The notes: a model not told the origin generated them from the letters alone. DNA of 64,000 nt from Siphonodentalium dalli (GCA_032622095.1 CP136061.1:20522991-20586990), one strand, 5' to 3'; counted from the first letter of the stretch, positions 21,287-32,400 are shown. Made by a program: numbers and translations.

Positions 21287-21307
21287 TTAAATGTAATATA
21301 TACCCAC

Positions 21308-21713
21308 CCAAATAAGGAGGTTGAACAGAACATGACCTGAAGCTCCTCGTTGGTAAATCACCATCAGTAAAGTTCCGTGTTTTATCACACTCAATACATT
21401 TATCCTCGTGTGAATTCGTGGACGCCGACAGCCTCATCATCGCCTCTATCCTCTTAGCATATATCTCATGCTGTAAGGATCTAGGGAAATCCTCCACAGA
21501 AGGATTGTTCTGTTCTAAAATTTCCGCTAGCCCTCTTTCCACGAAAACCATCACTTTGTTATATTCGTCCGGATTCGCTATCTGCCAGAATCGAGAGGGT
21601 CTATTGCGGTGGTGAGTTTTGTGGTCGGAGAGAATTTGTGACAACAGAACCACAGTGATGACGATAATGCAGAATAACAAACACAGCGGTTGTCCATCTC
21701 TTTTCTTGAACAT
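21308..21713 (-). CDS. B4GALT: Beta-1,4-galactosyltransferase family (GT7), exon 1: cytosolic tail, membrane anchor and stem
   Basis: First coding exon of a Golgi type II enzyme. The ATG at 21713 opens 135 codons plus one base. Layout: a short basic cytosolic tail (MFKKRDGQ, 1-8), a hydrophobic anchor (about 9-28, LCLLFCIIVITVVLLSQIL), then a long hydrophilic stem with a CIEC pair (106-109) and a NFT sequon (114). It ends in SCSVQPPYL (127-135), which aligns with the C-x-x-x-x-P-L-L that precedes VGP in vertebrate B4GALT1. Cys128 matches the conserved disulphide cysteine. The donor is TTGG|gtgggta. Splicing to exon 2 gives L-V-G-A-L with correct phase, which is strong evidence that both exons belong to one gene. 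An out-of-frame ATG lies 7 bases upstream (21720). Reading past the donor adds a false tail from the family D transposon end. The anchor itself is not family-specific; the junction motif and exon 2 give the identity. Confidence 0.9.
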
Positions 21714-21719
21714 TATGCA

Positions 21720-21965
21720 TTTTGTTTTCAGTTTCTGAAAGACTTTCCTATGTAATAGGCGGCACTCTAATATAGTAAACAGAATGACAATCGAAATTTC
21801 GACACAACAGACCCATATATCTTAAAAACCATTATTATCCATATTTTGTTTCCAGTTTCTGAGACACTTTCGTTGTAATATGCATGCGACAAAGACAAAA
21901 GAGTTTGCAAAAACAGATTCGAACTTTCGACACAACGGATCCAGGTATCTTAGAACATTGTTGGT
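21720..21965. repeat. ~120-bp tandem duplication upstream of GT7 exon 1
   Basis: 21720-21835 and 21840-21965 share 'ttttgtt', 'cagtttctga', 'ctttc', 'gtaata', 'ttcgacacaac', 'atcttag' and other blocks. It covers the presumed 5' UTR or promoter side of the gene. A minus-strand 'ctttcag' before the coding start could be a 5' UTR splice acceptor. Confidence 0.6.
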
Positions 21966-22379
21966 AACGAAGAGACCTACATCCAGTAAACAAGACTCGT
22001 TAAATAATTAAGGGCAGTCAAAATACGAAAATACGAAGCAATTCTAGTCTCACACATCCGGGAATATAAAGTAATCACTTTTCGTTCCACATTCCGACTC
22101 GGACACCAGCTGTTGTTGTTGGTGTGTCTCTTATAAGGTGCGTGTTGTTGTTATGCCTCAATGTTGCTGTTGTCACGGTATTAATTTATCCTGTATTTAG
22201 ACCAAGAATGACACGTTCAGGCACCAACACATGGAAACGAATCCATATGCAAAGGTAAGTGGAGCCGGCGACCGGAACTTATAGACTTCCACTCCGCTGT
22301 GCTGAAAGTGTCGCGCACCCGCGAAACGGCATCTCTGTCGCCGCCCATTCTCACTAAATCCACTGAGTTGCAATTTGAA
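21966..22379. other. Region upstream of GT7 exon 1
   Basis: Probably holds the promoter or a 5' UTR intron but shows no clear core-promoter motif. A plus-strand ATG at 22231 runs eight codons to AAAG|gtaagt (22255), a perfect donor that could mark a divergent transcript. No partner exon was found. Confidence 0.35.
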
Positions 22380-23060
22380 AAAAACTGCACAAAACCCACG
22401 CTATTCGAATCTGACCGGCTGCTCAATATTGACCTCTCTTGTCGGCACCGAGTTCCAATTTAAAACAAATTAAAAATATGTTTAATAAATCCCGCGAAAT
22501 TGTATCAGTACAACTCTATACCACTGCCCATATACTGAATTTACCGAGTTTAAATTTGACAAAAAGATCTGTTTAATATATCAAGCGAACAGCCATGCAC
22601 GTCGCATACGCCAGAAGCACCTGCGAAAGAATCCAAGAATACACACTGATCGTTTTCTCAATATTGGTCTCTCTCGTCGGCACTGAGTTCCCAAGTCGGC
22701 CAACCAGAAATCACTTGAGAAAGTCTCCAAGAATACTAACACTCACAATGATTCAATCAGATCGTTCACTCTCGTCCAATTAAACTGGATTCCAATTTGG
22801 AAAAAAATATTTGACAAAAAAGTCTGTTAAATATATCCCGCGAACTCACCAAGTCGCCGTACTCACGACTCCAAGAATAATATCACTCACAATGACTCAA
22901 GTCGACATTGAGTTCCAATTTGAAAAAAATAGTAAACAAAAATCTGTTTAATAGATCCAACGAACTCCCAAGTCGCCTAGCTTACTCGGAAGCACTTAAG
23001 AATGTCTCCAAGAATAATGCCACTCACAGTGATCGTGTCTGATCGTTTGGTCAATATTGG
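22380..23060 (+). repeat. Degenerate ~120-bp tandem repeats
   Basis: Recurring blocks 'gtcggca..gagttcc', 'aatttgacaaaaa', 'tctgtttaatatatc', 'cgaac' and 'aagtcgcc' appear four to five times with drifting spacing. No ORF spans them. Confidence 0.7.
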
Positions 23061-23477
23061 CCACTCGTCGGCACGATCAAAAACTCGTCAATGGCAATCC
23101 GTGTAAAGATGCGAAGCGATATATTGGACGAAACTGATTGTCACTCTAGAGGAATGAGGATGCACGGTCGAAAGATCACTGATCAAGAAGAGGGAATTCC
23201 CGCCAAATGATTGTCATGGAAACGGGAAATGACATGATTATTCGAGACGCCTTCATAGTCTATATACGTCAAGGATAAATCGAAATCGGCAACTCGCAAT
23301 GATTGAAAGCACCCAATTGTATCAATAGCTTTAGATTATTTTGATATGCCCCTGTAGGATCCTGTAGAATCTTGTAGATAGCAAACAAGTCAATCTCCCT
23401 CTTAGAACAATATAGGAGCTACGGCAGAGATCCTACGGATATATACAGCAATCGATCAGTGAACAAAGCAACCCGCC

Positions 23478-23665
23478 TAAATAACCAAGAAGCTGTGTAT
23501 GAAAACGACCTCGCCAATCCCTGTGAGACTAAGAGAGAAAGCACCAATGTAATTGGGGAAACAGGACCCGAGCTCAATTTCAGATAGCAGGTGACACGTG
23601 ACACTCCATCATATACGTGCCAATATCAGACCATCAGAAGACGAATGCGCCGAAAGCTCATGTTA
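23478..23665 (+). repeat. Dispersed ~190-bp repeat, copy 1
   Basis: Shares 'ccaagaagc.gtgtatg', 'agagaaagcaccaat', 'caggacccgagc' and 'caatatcagacca' with 24567-24760. A third copy (24965-24996 plus 29800-29905) is interrupted by a LINE. Confidence 0.75.
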
Positions 23666-23992
23666 GTCCAGCGACGTGGATATATATACTTTGTTTTGTG
23701 AGGTTAAGTGTCCATATTTGAATATCGAACTGGACCCCCCCCCCCCCCCTTGGGAAACCTTCACTTCCACACACAACACTCTTGTGTCGAAATGTTCACA
23801 TCGATATATCTGAAGCTCTTCAACTACATAAAAATCAAAATTTAATAGATATTGTTGGAAATTTTCCAGCTAATGGTCATAAAATTGTGACTAAATGGAG
23901 GAAACAACCAACTCTTGATCTATGAGCTTGTGTAGAGATCCTGCTTTTATAAACACCCATAGAACAAACTGTCCGGGTAACTGGACTATATA
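23666..23992. other. Unannotated sequence
   Basis: Contains a C-run near 23738 and no recognisable gene or repeat. Frames near 23877-24299 (minus) have no family match. Confidence 0.4.
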
Positions 23993-24560
23993 AAGGTCGC
24001 TGATCAAAATGTCCCCGACGAAGGTGGGCACTGGCAGGTTTGAAGGATATATGGGTTTCAGATCCCAACAATGCAAACTGTAGAATGAATTGCCTACACC
24101 AATATGACACAAAGTGCATATTCACAAAATAGTTTGCACAGCATGCATCAATGTGTAGAGAAAGGGTAAAAAAACCTCTAAAATAAAAAACATAAAACAT
24201 TTCTATGTCGAAAAATGGCAATAACCCCGCCAAAATGACTCCGACTGAGCTCAAAATCGCAGGTGCGCAGGTTCCCATGCTGGTTGAAATATGTGCCAAG
24301 TTAAAAAAAAAATTACTGAAAAATTACAGAATACAGGCTTGGGCAAAAGGTGCGTCCGGGATGTACGATTCTATGTCGAAAAAGGGCAATAACTCCGATG
24401 GGTCCGACCGAACTGAAAATCGCAGGTTCCCATGCTGGTTGATATATATGTGCCATTTTTGTTTTAAAAAAATTACCAGAAAATGACAGAAAACAGATTC
24501 GGACAAAGTTCCGGACGGCTAGACGCACACACGGACGGACGAGTCCCCCAACGGAATGTC
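23993..24560 (+). repeat. ~500-bp dispersed repeat, copy 1 (partner 51339-51832)
   Basis: Long match to 51339-51832: 'atcaaaatgtccccgacgaa' region, 'ggcaggtttgaagga', 'tgggtttcagatccc', 'aaacatttctatgtc'. Then come two ~140-bp units each with 'tggcaataac.ccgcc', 'aaaatcgcaggt' and 'ggttcccatgctggttga'. It ends in 'cggacggacgag' and 'tgtcgggggg'. Confidence 0.75.
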
Positions 24561-24566
24561 GGGGGG

Positions 24567-24760
24567 AAATTACAAAGAAGCGGTGTATGTAAACGGTCCC
24601 TGCCAGTTCCTGTGAGGTTATGAGAGAAAGCACCAATATAATTGGAGATCCAGGACCCGAGCACATTATCAGATTGCAGGTGTCAAATCTCGTGGTACCC
24701 GTACTCAATTATATACCATATGTCAATATCAGACCAGAGAAAATAGATGCGCCAAAAGTT
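24567..24760 (+). repeat. Dispersed ~190-bp repeat, copy 2
   Basis: Uninterrupted copy that includes 'ctgtgaggttatgagagaa', the sequence across which the LINE inserted in copy 3. Confidence 0.75.
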
Positions 24761-24964
24761 GACATTTTAATTTGAGTTATGAGGGACTTGCTTGGGTTGG
24801 TAGTGTGCAAACGTGAATTTTCGCACTGCACCCCGCCTTGAATTTCAAGAATTCACATCTGGGACATTTTTACCGGTTTCATTTCCAGCCCATCCCCTTT
24901 TTTTTCACATGATATCCGGATAAACACCTTCAACATTAGGTAGGAAAATTTCGTCTGACAACGC
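24761..24964. other. Unannotated sequence
   Basis: No coding or repeat signal recognised. Confidence 0.35.
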
Positions 24965-24996
24965 CTATAAATAATCAAGAATCAGTGTATGAAAAC

Positions 24997-25140
24997 GGTC
25001 ACAAATTATAAATCTGGGAAAACTGAATGGCTCATGTCTTTCAATCAGGACAAATGCGAAATTCTAAGACTGTCAAAAGAAAGATAATCCCACAATTTTT
25101 AACTATATATACTCTACACGCCAAAATTCTAAAATATGCA
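24997..25140 (+). pseudogene. Non-LTR retrotransposon ORF2 fragment, part 1 (RT region)
   Basis: In one frame the sequence reads EWLMSFNQDKCEILRLSK (about 25035-25088). This matches the 'W-x-M-x-FN-x-x-KC-x-x-x-x-x' segment found after the reverse-transcriptase catalytic motif of Jockey/CR1-group LINEs. A stop follows, and a frame change leads to 'YADAATYLGI', equal to the family's 'A-x-x-YLGV-x-I-S' motif. The 5' end of the element, with endonuclease and the RT catalytic core, is absent, as usual for truncated LINE insertions. The copy is dead. Downstream it runs into the minisatellite derived from it. Confidence 0.78.
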
Positions 25141-28100
25141 GATGCCGCCACATATCTTGGCATCATACTTAGTAATAATAATCTTTCTGCAGATGCCGCC
25201 ACATATCTTGGCATCATACTTATATTAATAATCTTTCTGCAGAAGCCGCCACATATCTTGGCATTATACTTATATTAATAATCTTTCTGCAGATGCCGCC
25301 ACATATCTTGGCATCACACTTAGTAACAATCTTTCTGCAGAAGCCGCCACATATCTTGGCAGTTGGCATCATACTTATATTAATAATCTTTCTGCAGATG
25401 CCGCCACATATCTTGGCATCACACTTAGTAACAATCTTTCTGCAGATGACGCCATATATCTTGGCATCATACTTGTATTAATAATCTTTCTGCAGATGAC
25501 GCCACATATCTTGGCATCATACTTATAGTAACAATCTTTCTGCAGATGACGCCATATATCTTGGCATCACACTTAGTAACAATCTTTCTGCAGAAGCCGC
25601 CACATATCTTGGCATCATAATTATATTAATAATCTTTCTGCAGATGCCGCCACATATCTTGGCATCACACTTAGTAATAATCTTTCTGCAGAAGCCGCCA
25701 CATATCTTGACATCATACTTATATTAATAATCTTTCTGCAGATGCCGCCACATATCTTGGCATCATACTTATATTAATAATCTTTCTGTAAATGCCGCCA
25801 CATATCTTGGCATCATACTTAGTAATAATCTTTCTGCAGATGCCGCCACATATCTTGGCATCATAATTATATTAATAATCTTTCTGCAGAAGCCGCCACA
25901 TATCTTGGCATCATACTTATATTAATAATCTTTCTGCAGATGCCGCCACATATCTTGGCATCATACTTATATTAATAATCTTTCTGCAGATGCCGCCACA
26001 TATCTTGACATCACACTTAGTAATAATCTTTCTGCAGATGCCGCCACATATCTTGGCATCATAATTATATTAATAATCTTTCTGTAAATGCCGCCACATA
26101 TCTTGGCATCATACTTATATTAATAATCTTTCTGCAGATGCCGCCACATATCTTGGCATCACACTTAGTAATAATCTTTCTGCAGATGACGCCACATATC
26201 TTGACATCATACTTATATTAATAATCTTTCTGCAGATGCCGCCACATATCTTGGCATCATACTTATATTAATAATCTTTCTGCAGATGCCGCCACATATC
26301 TTGGCATCATACTTATATTAATAATCTTTCTGCAGATGCCGCCACATATCTTGGCATCATACTTAGTAATAATCTTTCTGCAGATGACGCCACATATCTT
26401 GACATCATACTTATATTAATAATCTTTCTGCAGAAGCCGCCACATATATTGGCATCATACTTATATTAATAATCTTTCTGTAAATGCCGCCACATATCTT
26501 GGCATCATACTTAGTAATAATCTTTCTGCAGATGCCGCCACATATCTTGGCATCATACTTATATTAATAATCTTTCTGTAAATGCCGCCACATATCTTGG
26601 CATCATACTTAGTAATAATCTTTCTGCAGATGCCGCCACATATCTTGGCATCATACTTATATTAATAATCTTTCTGCAGATGCCGCCACATATCTTGGCA
26701 TCATACTTAGTAATAATCTTTCTGCAGATGACGCCACATATCTTGACATCATACTTATATTAATAATCTTTCTGCAGAAGCCGCCACATATCTTGGCATC
26801 ATACTTATATTAATAATCTTTCTGCAGATGCCGCCACATATCTTGGCATCACACTTAGTAATAATCTTTCTGCAGATGACGCCACATATCTTGACATCAT
26901 ACTTATATTAATAATCTTTCTGCAGAAGCCGCCACATATCTTGGCATCATACTTATATTAATAATCTTTCTGCAGATGCCGCCACATATCTTGGCATCAT
27001 ACTTAGTAATAATCTTTCTGCAGATGCCGCCACATATCTTGGCATCATACTTAGTAATAATCTTTCTGCAGATGACGCCACATATCTTGACATCATACTT
27101 ATATTAATAATCTTTCTGCAGAAGCCGCCACATATCTTGGCATCATACTTATATTAATAATCTTTCTGCAGATGCCGCCACATATCTTGGCATCACACTT
27201 AGTAATAATCTTTCTGCAGATGACGCCACATATCTTGACATCATACTTATATTAATAATCTTTCTGCAGAAGCCGCCACATATCTTGGCATCATACTTAT
27301 ATTAATAATCTTTCTGCAGATGCCGCCACATATCTTGGCATCACACTTAGTAATAATCTTTCTGCAGATGACGCCACATATCTTGACATCATACTTATAT
27401 TAATAATCTTTCTGCAGAAGCCGCCACATATCTTGGCATCATACTTATATTAATAATCTTTCTGTAAATGCCGCCACATATCTTGGCATCATACTTATAT
27501 TAATAATCTTTCTGCAGATGCCGCCACATATCTTGGCATCACACTTAGTAATAATCTTTCTGCAGATGACGCCACATATCTTGACATCATACTTATATTA
27601 ATAATCTTTCTGCAGAAGCCGCCACATATCTTGGCATCATACTTATATTAATAATCTTTCTGCAGATGCCGCCACATATCTTGGCATCACACTTAGTAAT
27701 AATCTTTCTGCAGATGACGCCACATATCTTGACATCATACTTATATTAATAATCTTTCTGCAGAAGCCGCCACATATCTTGGCATCATACTTATATTAAT
27801 AATCTTTCTGTAAATGCCGCCACATATCTTGGCATCATACTTATATTAATAATCTTTCTGCAGATGCCGCCACATATCTTGGCATCACACTTAGTAATAA
27901 TCTTTCTGCAGATGACGCCACATATCTTGACATCATACTTATATTAATAATCTTTCTGCAGAAGCCGCCACATATCTTGGCATCATACTTATATTAATAA
28001 TCTTTCTGCAGATGCCGCCACATATCTTGGCATCACACTTAGTAATAATCTTTCTGCAGATGACGCCACATATCTTGACATCATACTTATATTAATAATC

Positions 28101-29270
28101 TTTCTGCAGAAGCCGCCACATATCTTGGCATCATACTTATATTAATAATCTTTCTGTAAATGCCGCCACATATCTTGGCATCATACTTATATTAATAATC
28201 TTTCTGCAGATGCCGCCACATATCTTGGCATCACACTTAGTAATAATCTTTCTGCAGATGACGCCACATATCTTGACATCATACTTATATTAATAATCTT
28301 TCTGCAGAAGCCGCCACATATCTTGGCATCATACTTATATTAATAATCTTTCTGCAGATGCCGCCACATATCTTGGCATCACACTTAGTAATAATCTTTC
28401 TGCAGATGACGCCACATATCTTGACATCATACTTATATTAATAATCTTTCTGCAGAAGCCGCCACATATCTTGGCATCATACTTATATTAATAATCTTTC
28501 TGTAAATGCCGCCACATATCTTGGCATCATACTTATATTAATAATCTTTCTGCAGATGCCGCCACATATCTTGGCATCACACTTAGTAATAATCTTTCTG
28601 CAGATGACGCCACATATCTTGACATCATACTTATATTAATAATCTTTCTGCAGAAGCCGCCACATATCTTGGCATCATACTTATATTAATAATCTTTCTG
28701 TAAATGCCGCCACATATTTTGGCATCATAATTATATTAATAATCTTTCTGCAGATGCCGCCACATATCTTGGCATCATACTTATATTAATAATCTTTCTG
28801 TAAATGCCGCCACATATCTTGGCATCATACTTATATTAATAATCTTTCTGTAAATGCCGCCGCATATCTTGACATCACACTTAGTAATAATCTTTCTGCA
28901 GATGACGCCATATATCTTGGCATCATACTTATATTAATAATCTTTCTGCAGATGCCGCCACATATCTTGGCATCATACTTATATTAATAATCTTTCTGCA
29001 GATGCCGCCACATATCTTGGCATCATACTTATATTAATAATCTTTCTGTAAATGCCGCCACATATCTTGGCATCATACTTAGTAATAATCTTTCTGCAGA
29101 TGACGCCATATATCTTGGCATCATACTTATATTAATAATCTTTCTGCAGATGCCGCCACATATCTTGGCATCATACTTATATTAATAATCTTTCTGCAGA
29201 TGCCGCCACATATCTCGGCATCATACTTATATTAATAATCTTTCTGCAGAAGCCGCCACATATCTTGGCA
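25141..29270 (+). repeat. 48/50-bp minisatellite derived from LINE reverse-transcriptase codons, with 346-bp higher-order repeat
   Basis: About 84 tandem units of 48 or 50 bp, each with 'gatgccgccacatatcttgg' and 'aatctttctgca'. The 48-bp form is exactly 16 codons of the surrounding RT frame (DAATYLGITLSNNLSA). The first unit is a 51-bp form with one extra Asn codon. The 50-bp form ('atattaataat') breaks the frame. Units are marked by start (atgcc, aagcc, atgac, taaatgcc) and end (long, short). From about 27115 to 28500 the order repeats as a heptamer: the 'ctgtaaatg' marker recurs at 27462, 27808, 28154 and 28500, exactly 346 bp apart. Open frames such as 25027-25278 are by-products of the array. 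Confidence 0.93.
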
Positions 29271-29805
29271 TCATAATTAGTATTTTTAGTAATAATCCTT
29301 CCTGGAAAAAGCATGCCAATAACATCACTAACAAAACCAACAGCACCCTACTTTTCATAAGACGAAACATCAAAACTGCCAACTATAAAACAAAATAACG
29401 AGCTTACCAAACATACGTACGGCCCCAGTCTATGTAAACATACACTCAGATTCATACTGATACTATTTTTGATATGTGGGTATGTAGTTTACTCCAGACT
29501 GGTACGGCCCCAGCTAGGATATGGCTGTTGTATGTGAGATCCCTAGCAGGTGTACCTCGTCGACTCAATAGAAACGGTACACAAAGGCGTGCGGCCCGCT
29601 TCACACTGAACAAATACTACCTCAACAGCGGACATGCAACATGAGATGCAAGTATCACGTTACTTCTTGAAGAACTAAATATTGGCAATCTCTCCGAAAC
29701 CGAAGAAAACTCTCTACCATCATTATGTTCTTTATGTGATATGCCGCCATGCATGTGCCTTTGCAAAGTCTTCAACATAATAAAGTTAGCGAAGTAACCT
29801 AGATA
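29271..29805 (+). pseudogene. Non-LTR retrotransposon ORF2 fragment, part 2 (RT C-terminal region)
   Basis: Continues the same protein after the array: SNNPSWKKHANNITNKTNS, then LLFIRRNIKTANYKTK, a stop, and RAYQTYVRPQ. This is the conserved 'LSW-x-x-H-i-x-x-i-x-x-K ... R-x-NL ... Y-x-x-x-VRPxLEY' block downstream of RT in Jockey/CR1-group LINEs. An ~83-bp interruption (29431-29513) is bounded by the direct repeat gtacggccccag. After it come LVRPQLGYG and a frameshifted 'RRAARFTLNKYYLNSG'-like segment. A short 'tagatagatagg' tail near 29800 may be the 3' end. Stops and frameshifts make it a pseudogene. Confidence 0.8.
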
Positions 29806-29905
29806 GATAGGTCCTTGATACCCACTGTGAGGTTATGCGAGCAAGCACCGATGGGAACCAGTTCCCCAGCACATTATCCGATTACAGGTAGTAAATTTCC
29901 TGGTT
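29806..29905 (+). repeat. Dispersed ~190-bp repeat, copy 3 right part
   Basis: 'ctgtgaggttatgcgag' and 'agcacattatccgatta' continue the copy whose left part is at 24965-24996 ('gtgtatgaaaacggtc'). The LINE plus minisatellite lies between them. Confidence 0.65.
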
Positions 29906-30560
29906 AGCAGCGATGACAATACTAAAACAAAACGAGAGGCCGATCACGATCGGCAGATGTTTAACCCATACCTTGGCGATAGTGATCAGCTATTTTCAGT
30001 TCTGACACGAAAATCCATAAGCCATAACTCTGTTTAAAATATAAAAAAATGGATCAAACCCAAATTCGAAATCTATCTGTATTTTGGGCTGAGAAATTCA
30101 CATACAAAATTTACATACATCTCAATAAAAGGAGATATATCAGATGAAAGGTATTTCTGCTAAGTATAAGGAATGTTGAGAATTAAGGGTTCATTTTAAC
30201 CACAAAAATCCATACAAGTGAAAGGGATATAATAGGAGAATGATTACATGAAAAATATACAAATGCATAAAATTGATGACAAGGGTTAACAATTTTAACT
30301 CAATAAAATTAGGTACAGGTATGTCACTGGAACACTGCATTGATATCATAAACCAGAGAGCTGTATGGAAATACAATAAACAACAGATAGTTCTCTGTCC
30401 AATTACAGCTTCCACTGTGCCCTGACAATATGATGGCTAAAAATAACTCTAATTTCCAATAATACAAGTTAATCTATTCTCTCTCTCAGTGCTAACTGAT
30501 ATCACAGGGGTTAGCTGCTATGGTTCTACATGATAAGCATAAAATATCGAATCTGTTCAA
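29906..30560. other. Mostly unannotated, with early units of the 150-bp repeat
   Basis: 30040-30115 resembles one unit of the array at 30560-31280 ('tggatcaaaccca', 'ctgtattttgggctgag'). The rest is unrecognised; no coding evidence. Confidence 0.4.
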
Positions 30561-31315
30561 TCCTTAGTTAAAAAGGGCCACAACTCTGGTATAAAAAACA
30601 GGATCTAACCCATATTCAAACTTGATCTGTATTTTGAGTTGAGAAACTCACATACCAAATTTGGTTCCTATCAGACGATAACTGGTTGAGCTATCGAAGC
30701 ATGGATGAATTCTATATCAAAGGGCCATAACTCCATTAAAAATAATCTGATCAAACCCATATTCGAACTCGAATTGTATTTTAGATAGAGAAACTCACAT
30801 ACCAAATTTGGTTCTCATGAGATAATATTTTTTTTAGTTATCGTAGCATCCATGAATTCTAAGTCGAAAAAGGGCCATAACTCCGTAAAAAAAACTCGGA
30901 TCAAACCCATATTCGAACTCGATCTGTATTTTGGGCTCTGATACTCGCATACCAAATTTGGTTCCGATCAGATAAAAATTGTTTGAGTTATGACAGCATG
31001 CGTGAATTCGAAGTCGAAAAAGGGCCATAACTCCGTAAAAAAAACTCGGATCAAACCCATATTCGAACTCGATCTGTATTTTGGGCTCTGAAACTCGCAT
31101 ACCAAATTTGGTTCCGATCAGATAAAAATTGTTTGAGTTATGACAGCATGCGTGAATTCGAAGTCGAAAAAGGGCCATAACTCCGTAAAAAAAACTCGGA
31201 TCAAACCCATATTCGAACTCGATCTGTATTTCGGTCTGAGAAACTCATATACAAAATTTAGTTCCGATCGGATAGAAAATATTTTAGTTATCGCACCATG
31301 CGTAAAGTGTCCACG

Positions 31316-31346
<31 letters not shown>

Positions 31347-31378
31347 GGACGGACGGACGGACGGACGGACGGACGCAC
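30560..31378 (+). repeat. ~150-bp tandem repeat array ending in (ACAG)n(ACGG)n
   Basis: About five units, the last three nearly identical, with 'gaattc' at 30854, 31004 and 31154 (150-bp spacing) and older units at about 147 bp. Each carries 'aaagggccataactcc', 'cccatattcgaactcgatct' and 'cataccaaatttggttcc'. The array ends in a clean tetranucleotide microsatellite (31313-31378). A core tandem array followed by such a microsatellite resembles bivalve pearl/Helentron-type repeats. The 50-residue repeated peptides on the minus strand follow from a 150-bp unit. Confidence 0.8.
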
Positions 31379-31556
31379 GACGAGTGGTCAATCCGGACGT
31401 CGACATTATGTTTACCATACTATGGTATGGGTAAACATAAAAACTGGCCGCTTGAACCGGAACGTTGTCAACCTGTCACTCCTGTCAGTAGCAATGAGAA
31501 CACTTCCCAAGTTTACCCTTGACGAGAAGAGGTTCGCCACAAGTCACTAAAGTTAA

Positions 31557-31765
31557 CCCTTTCAGCGCCAAGTCCGATTTTTGTATCAGCCCATATTTTC
31601 TTGATCATTTTTCAAATTTATGGATTATAATAATGTGAAACATTGATGGAAAGAGCTCTAAGAGCTCTTTCCATCAATGTATCACATTATTATAATCCAT
31701 AAATTTGAAAAATGATCAAGGAAATATGGGTTGATAAAAAAAATCGGACTTGGCACTGAAAGGGT
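31557..31765 (+). mobile_element. TTAA-type hairpin element family C (209 bp)
   Basis: Near-perfect palindrome: the left arm starts CCCTTTCAGCGCCAAGTCCG and the right arm ends CGGACTTGGCACTGAAAGGG, with GAGCTC-TAA-GAGCTC at the centre. Left flank TTAA (31553-31556), right flank TTCA, an eroded duplicate. No ORF. Confidence 0.88.
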
Positions 31766-32129
31766 TCATAAGCACCCTGAACAGATTGAAGTTATGCCGC
31801 ATCGGCATCAAGAGCGTCGGCCAACGTGATTCCATGAGATTACTTGTCTGGCTATTGGAGTTATGTAATATGGCGAGATAGACGCAAATGCGCATCACGC
31901 GGAATTGTCTAACAATGGACAACACTTCTATTGGCTACTCCTCATTTATTGTTGACCAATCACAAACGAGCAAATAGCGCAAATATGCAAAGTGGATCAC
32001 GTTACTGTTTTAGCCCATATGCAGGGGTAAGTTCAACCACAAATGTGCATTGGTGTTCGCTAAACGGTCAATAGATTCACAGATGTGGGTTTGCAGCGAC
32101 CAGTATATGCAAGGGCTCTAATGTTCGCG
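31766..32129. other. Unannotated intergenic sequence
   Basis: No coding or repeat signal recognised. Confidence 0.4.
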
Positions 32130-32400
32130 TTGTGAATAGAATTTATCAAACGAATTTCATAAAATCTTATATCCCAATATAACGCGTTGAAGATCTTGTA
32201 TATGACAGGAAAAAACTAGAAATTTATAAATGTTTAACTAATCAAAATAATAACGTGTTGAAGATCTTGTATATGACAGGAAAAAACTAGAAATTTATAC
32301 ATGTTTAACTAATCAAAATCCTAAAAAGAAGCTGCAAAAATGCGTACATTTACAGCGTTGACTGAGACGCTTAGCAATCATACACGACAGTAATGCGCGC
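32130..32400 (+). repeat. Dispersed repeat with 69-bp internal tandem duplication
   Basis: Inverse of 120-330. The block 'gttgaagatcttgtatatga' through 'aactaatcaaaat' occurs twice in tandem (about 32185-32250 and 32255-32320). Confidence 0.75.

Larger units (their letters stand above)
656..21307 (-). other. Intron between GT7 exons 1 and 2 (about 20.65 kb)
   Basis: The two GT7 exons lie on the same strand with complementary phases. Exon 1 ends one base into a codon and exon 2 begins with the other two, giving Val. The donor is TTGG|gtgggta (21307-21306) and the acceptor is tttgcag (ending 656). The interval holds no other convincing exon and is filled with transposable elements and satellites listed separately. 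The link is inferred from phase, order and family alignment; a transcript would prove it. Confidence 0.85.

Noticed and set aside
21237-21713. 158-codon frame as a full-length protein
   Set aside because: After residue 135 it crosses a splice donor and encodes a transposon end; the true exon stops at 21308.
21900-21935. tRNA-like T-loop motif 'gattcgaact'
   Set aside because: No matching acceptor stem, D-loop or anticodon arm around it; part of a local duplication instead.
30834-31178. Protein with 50-residue repeats
   Set aside because: A 150-bp tandem DNA repeat without stops produces it automatically; no splice or start context.
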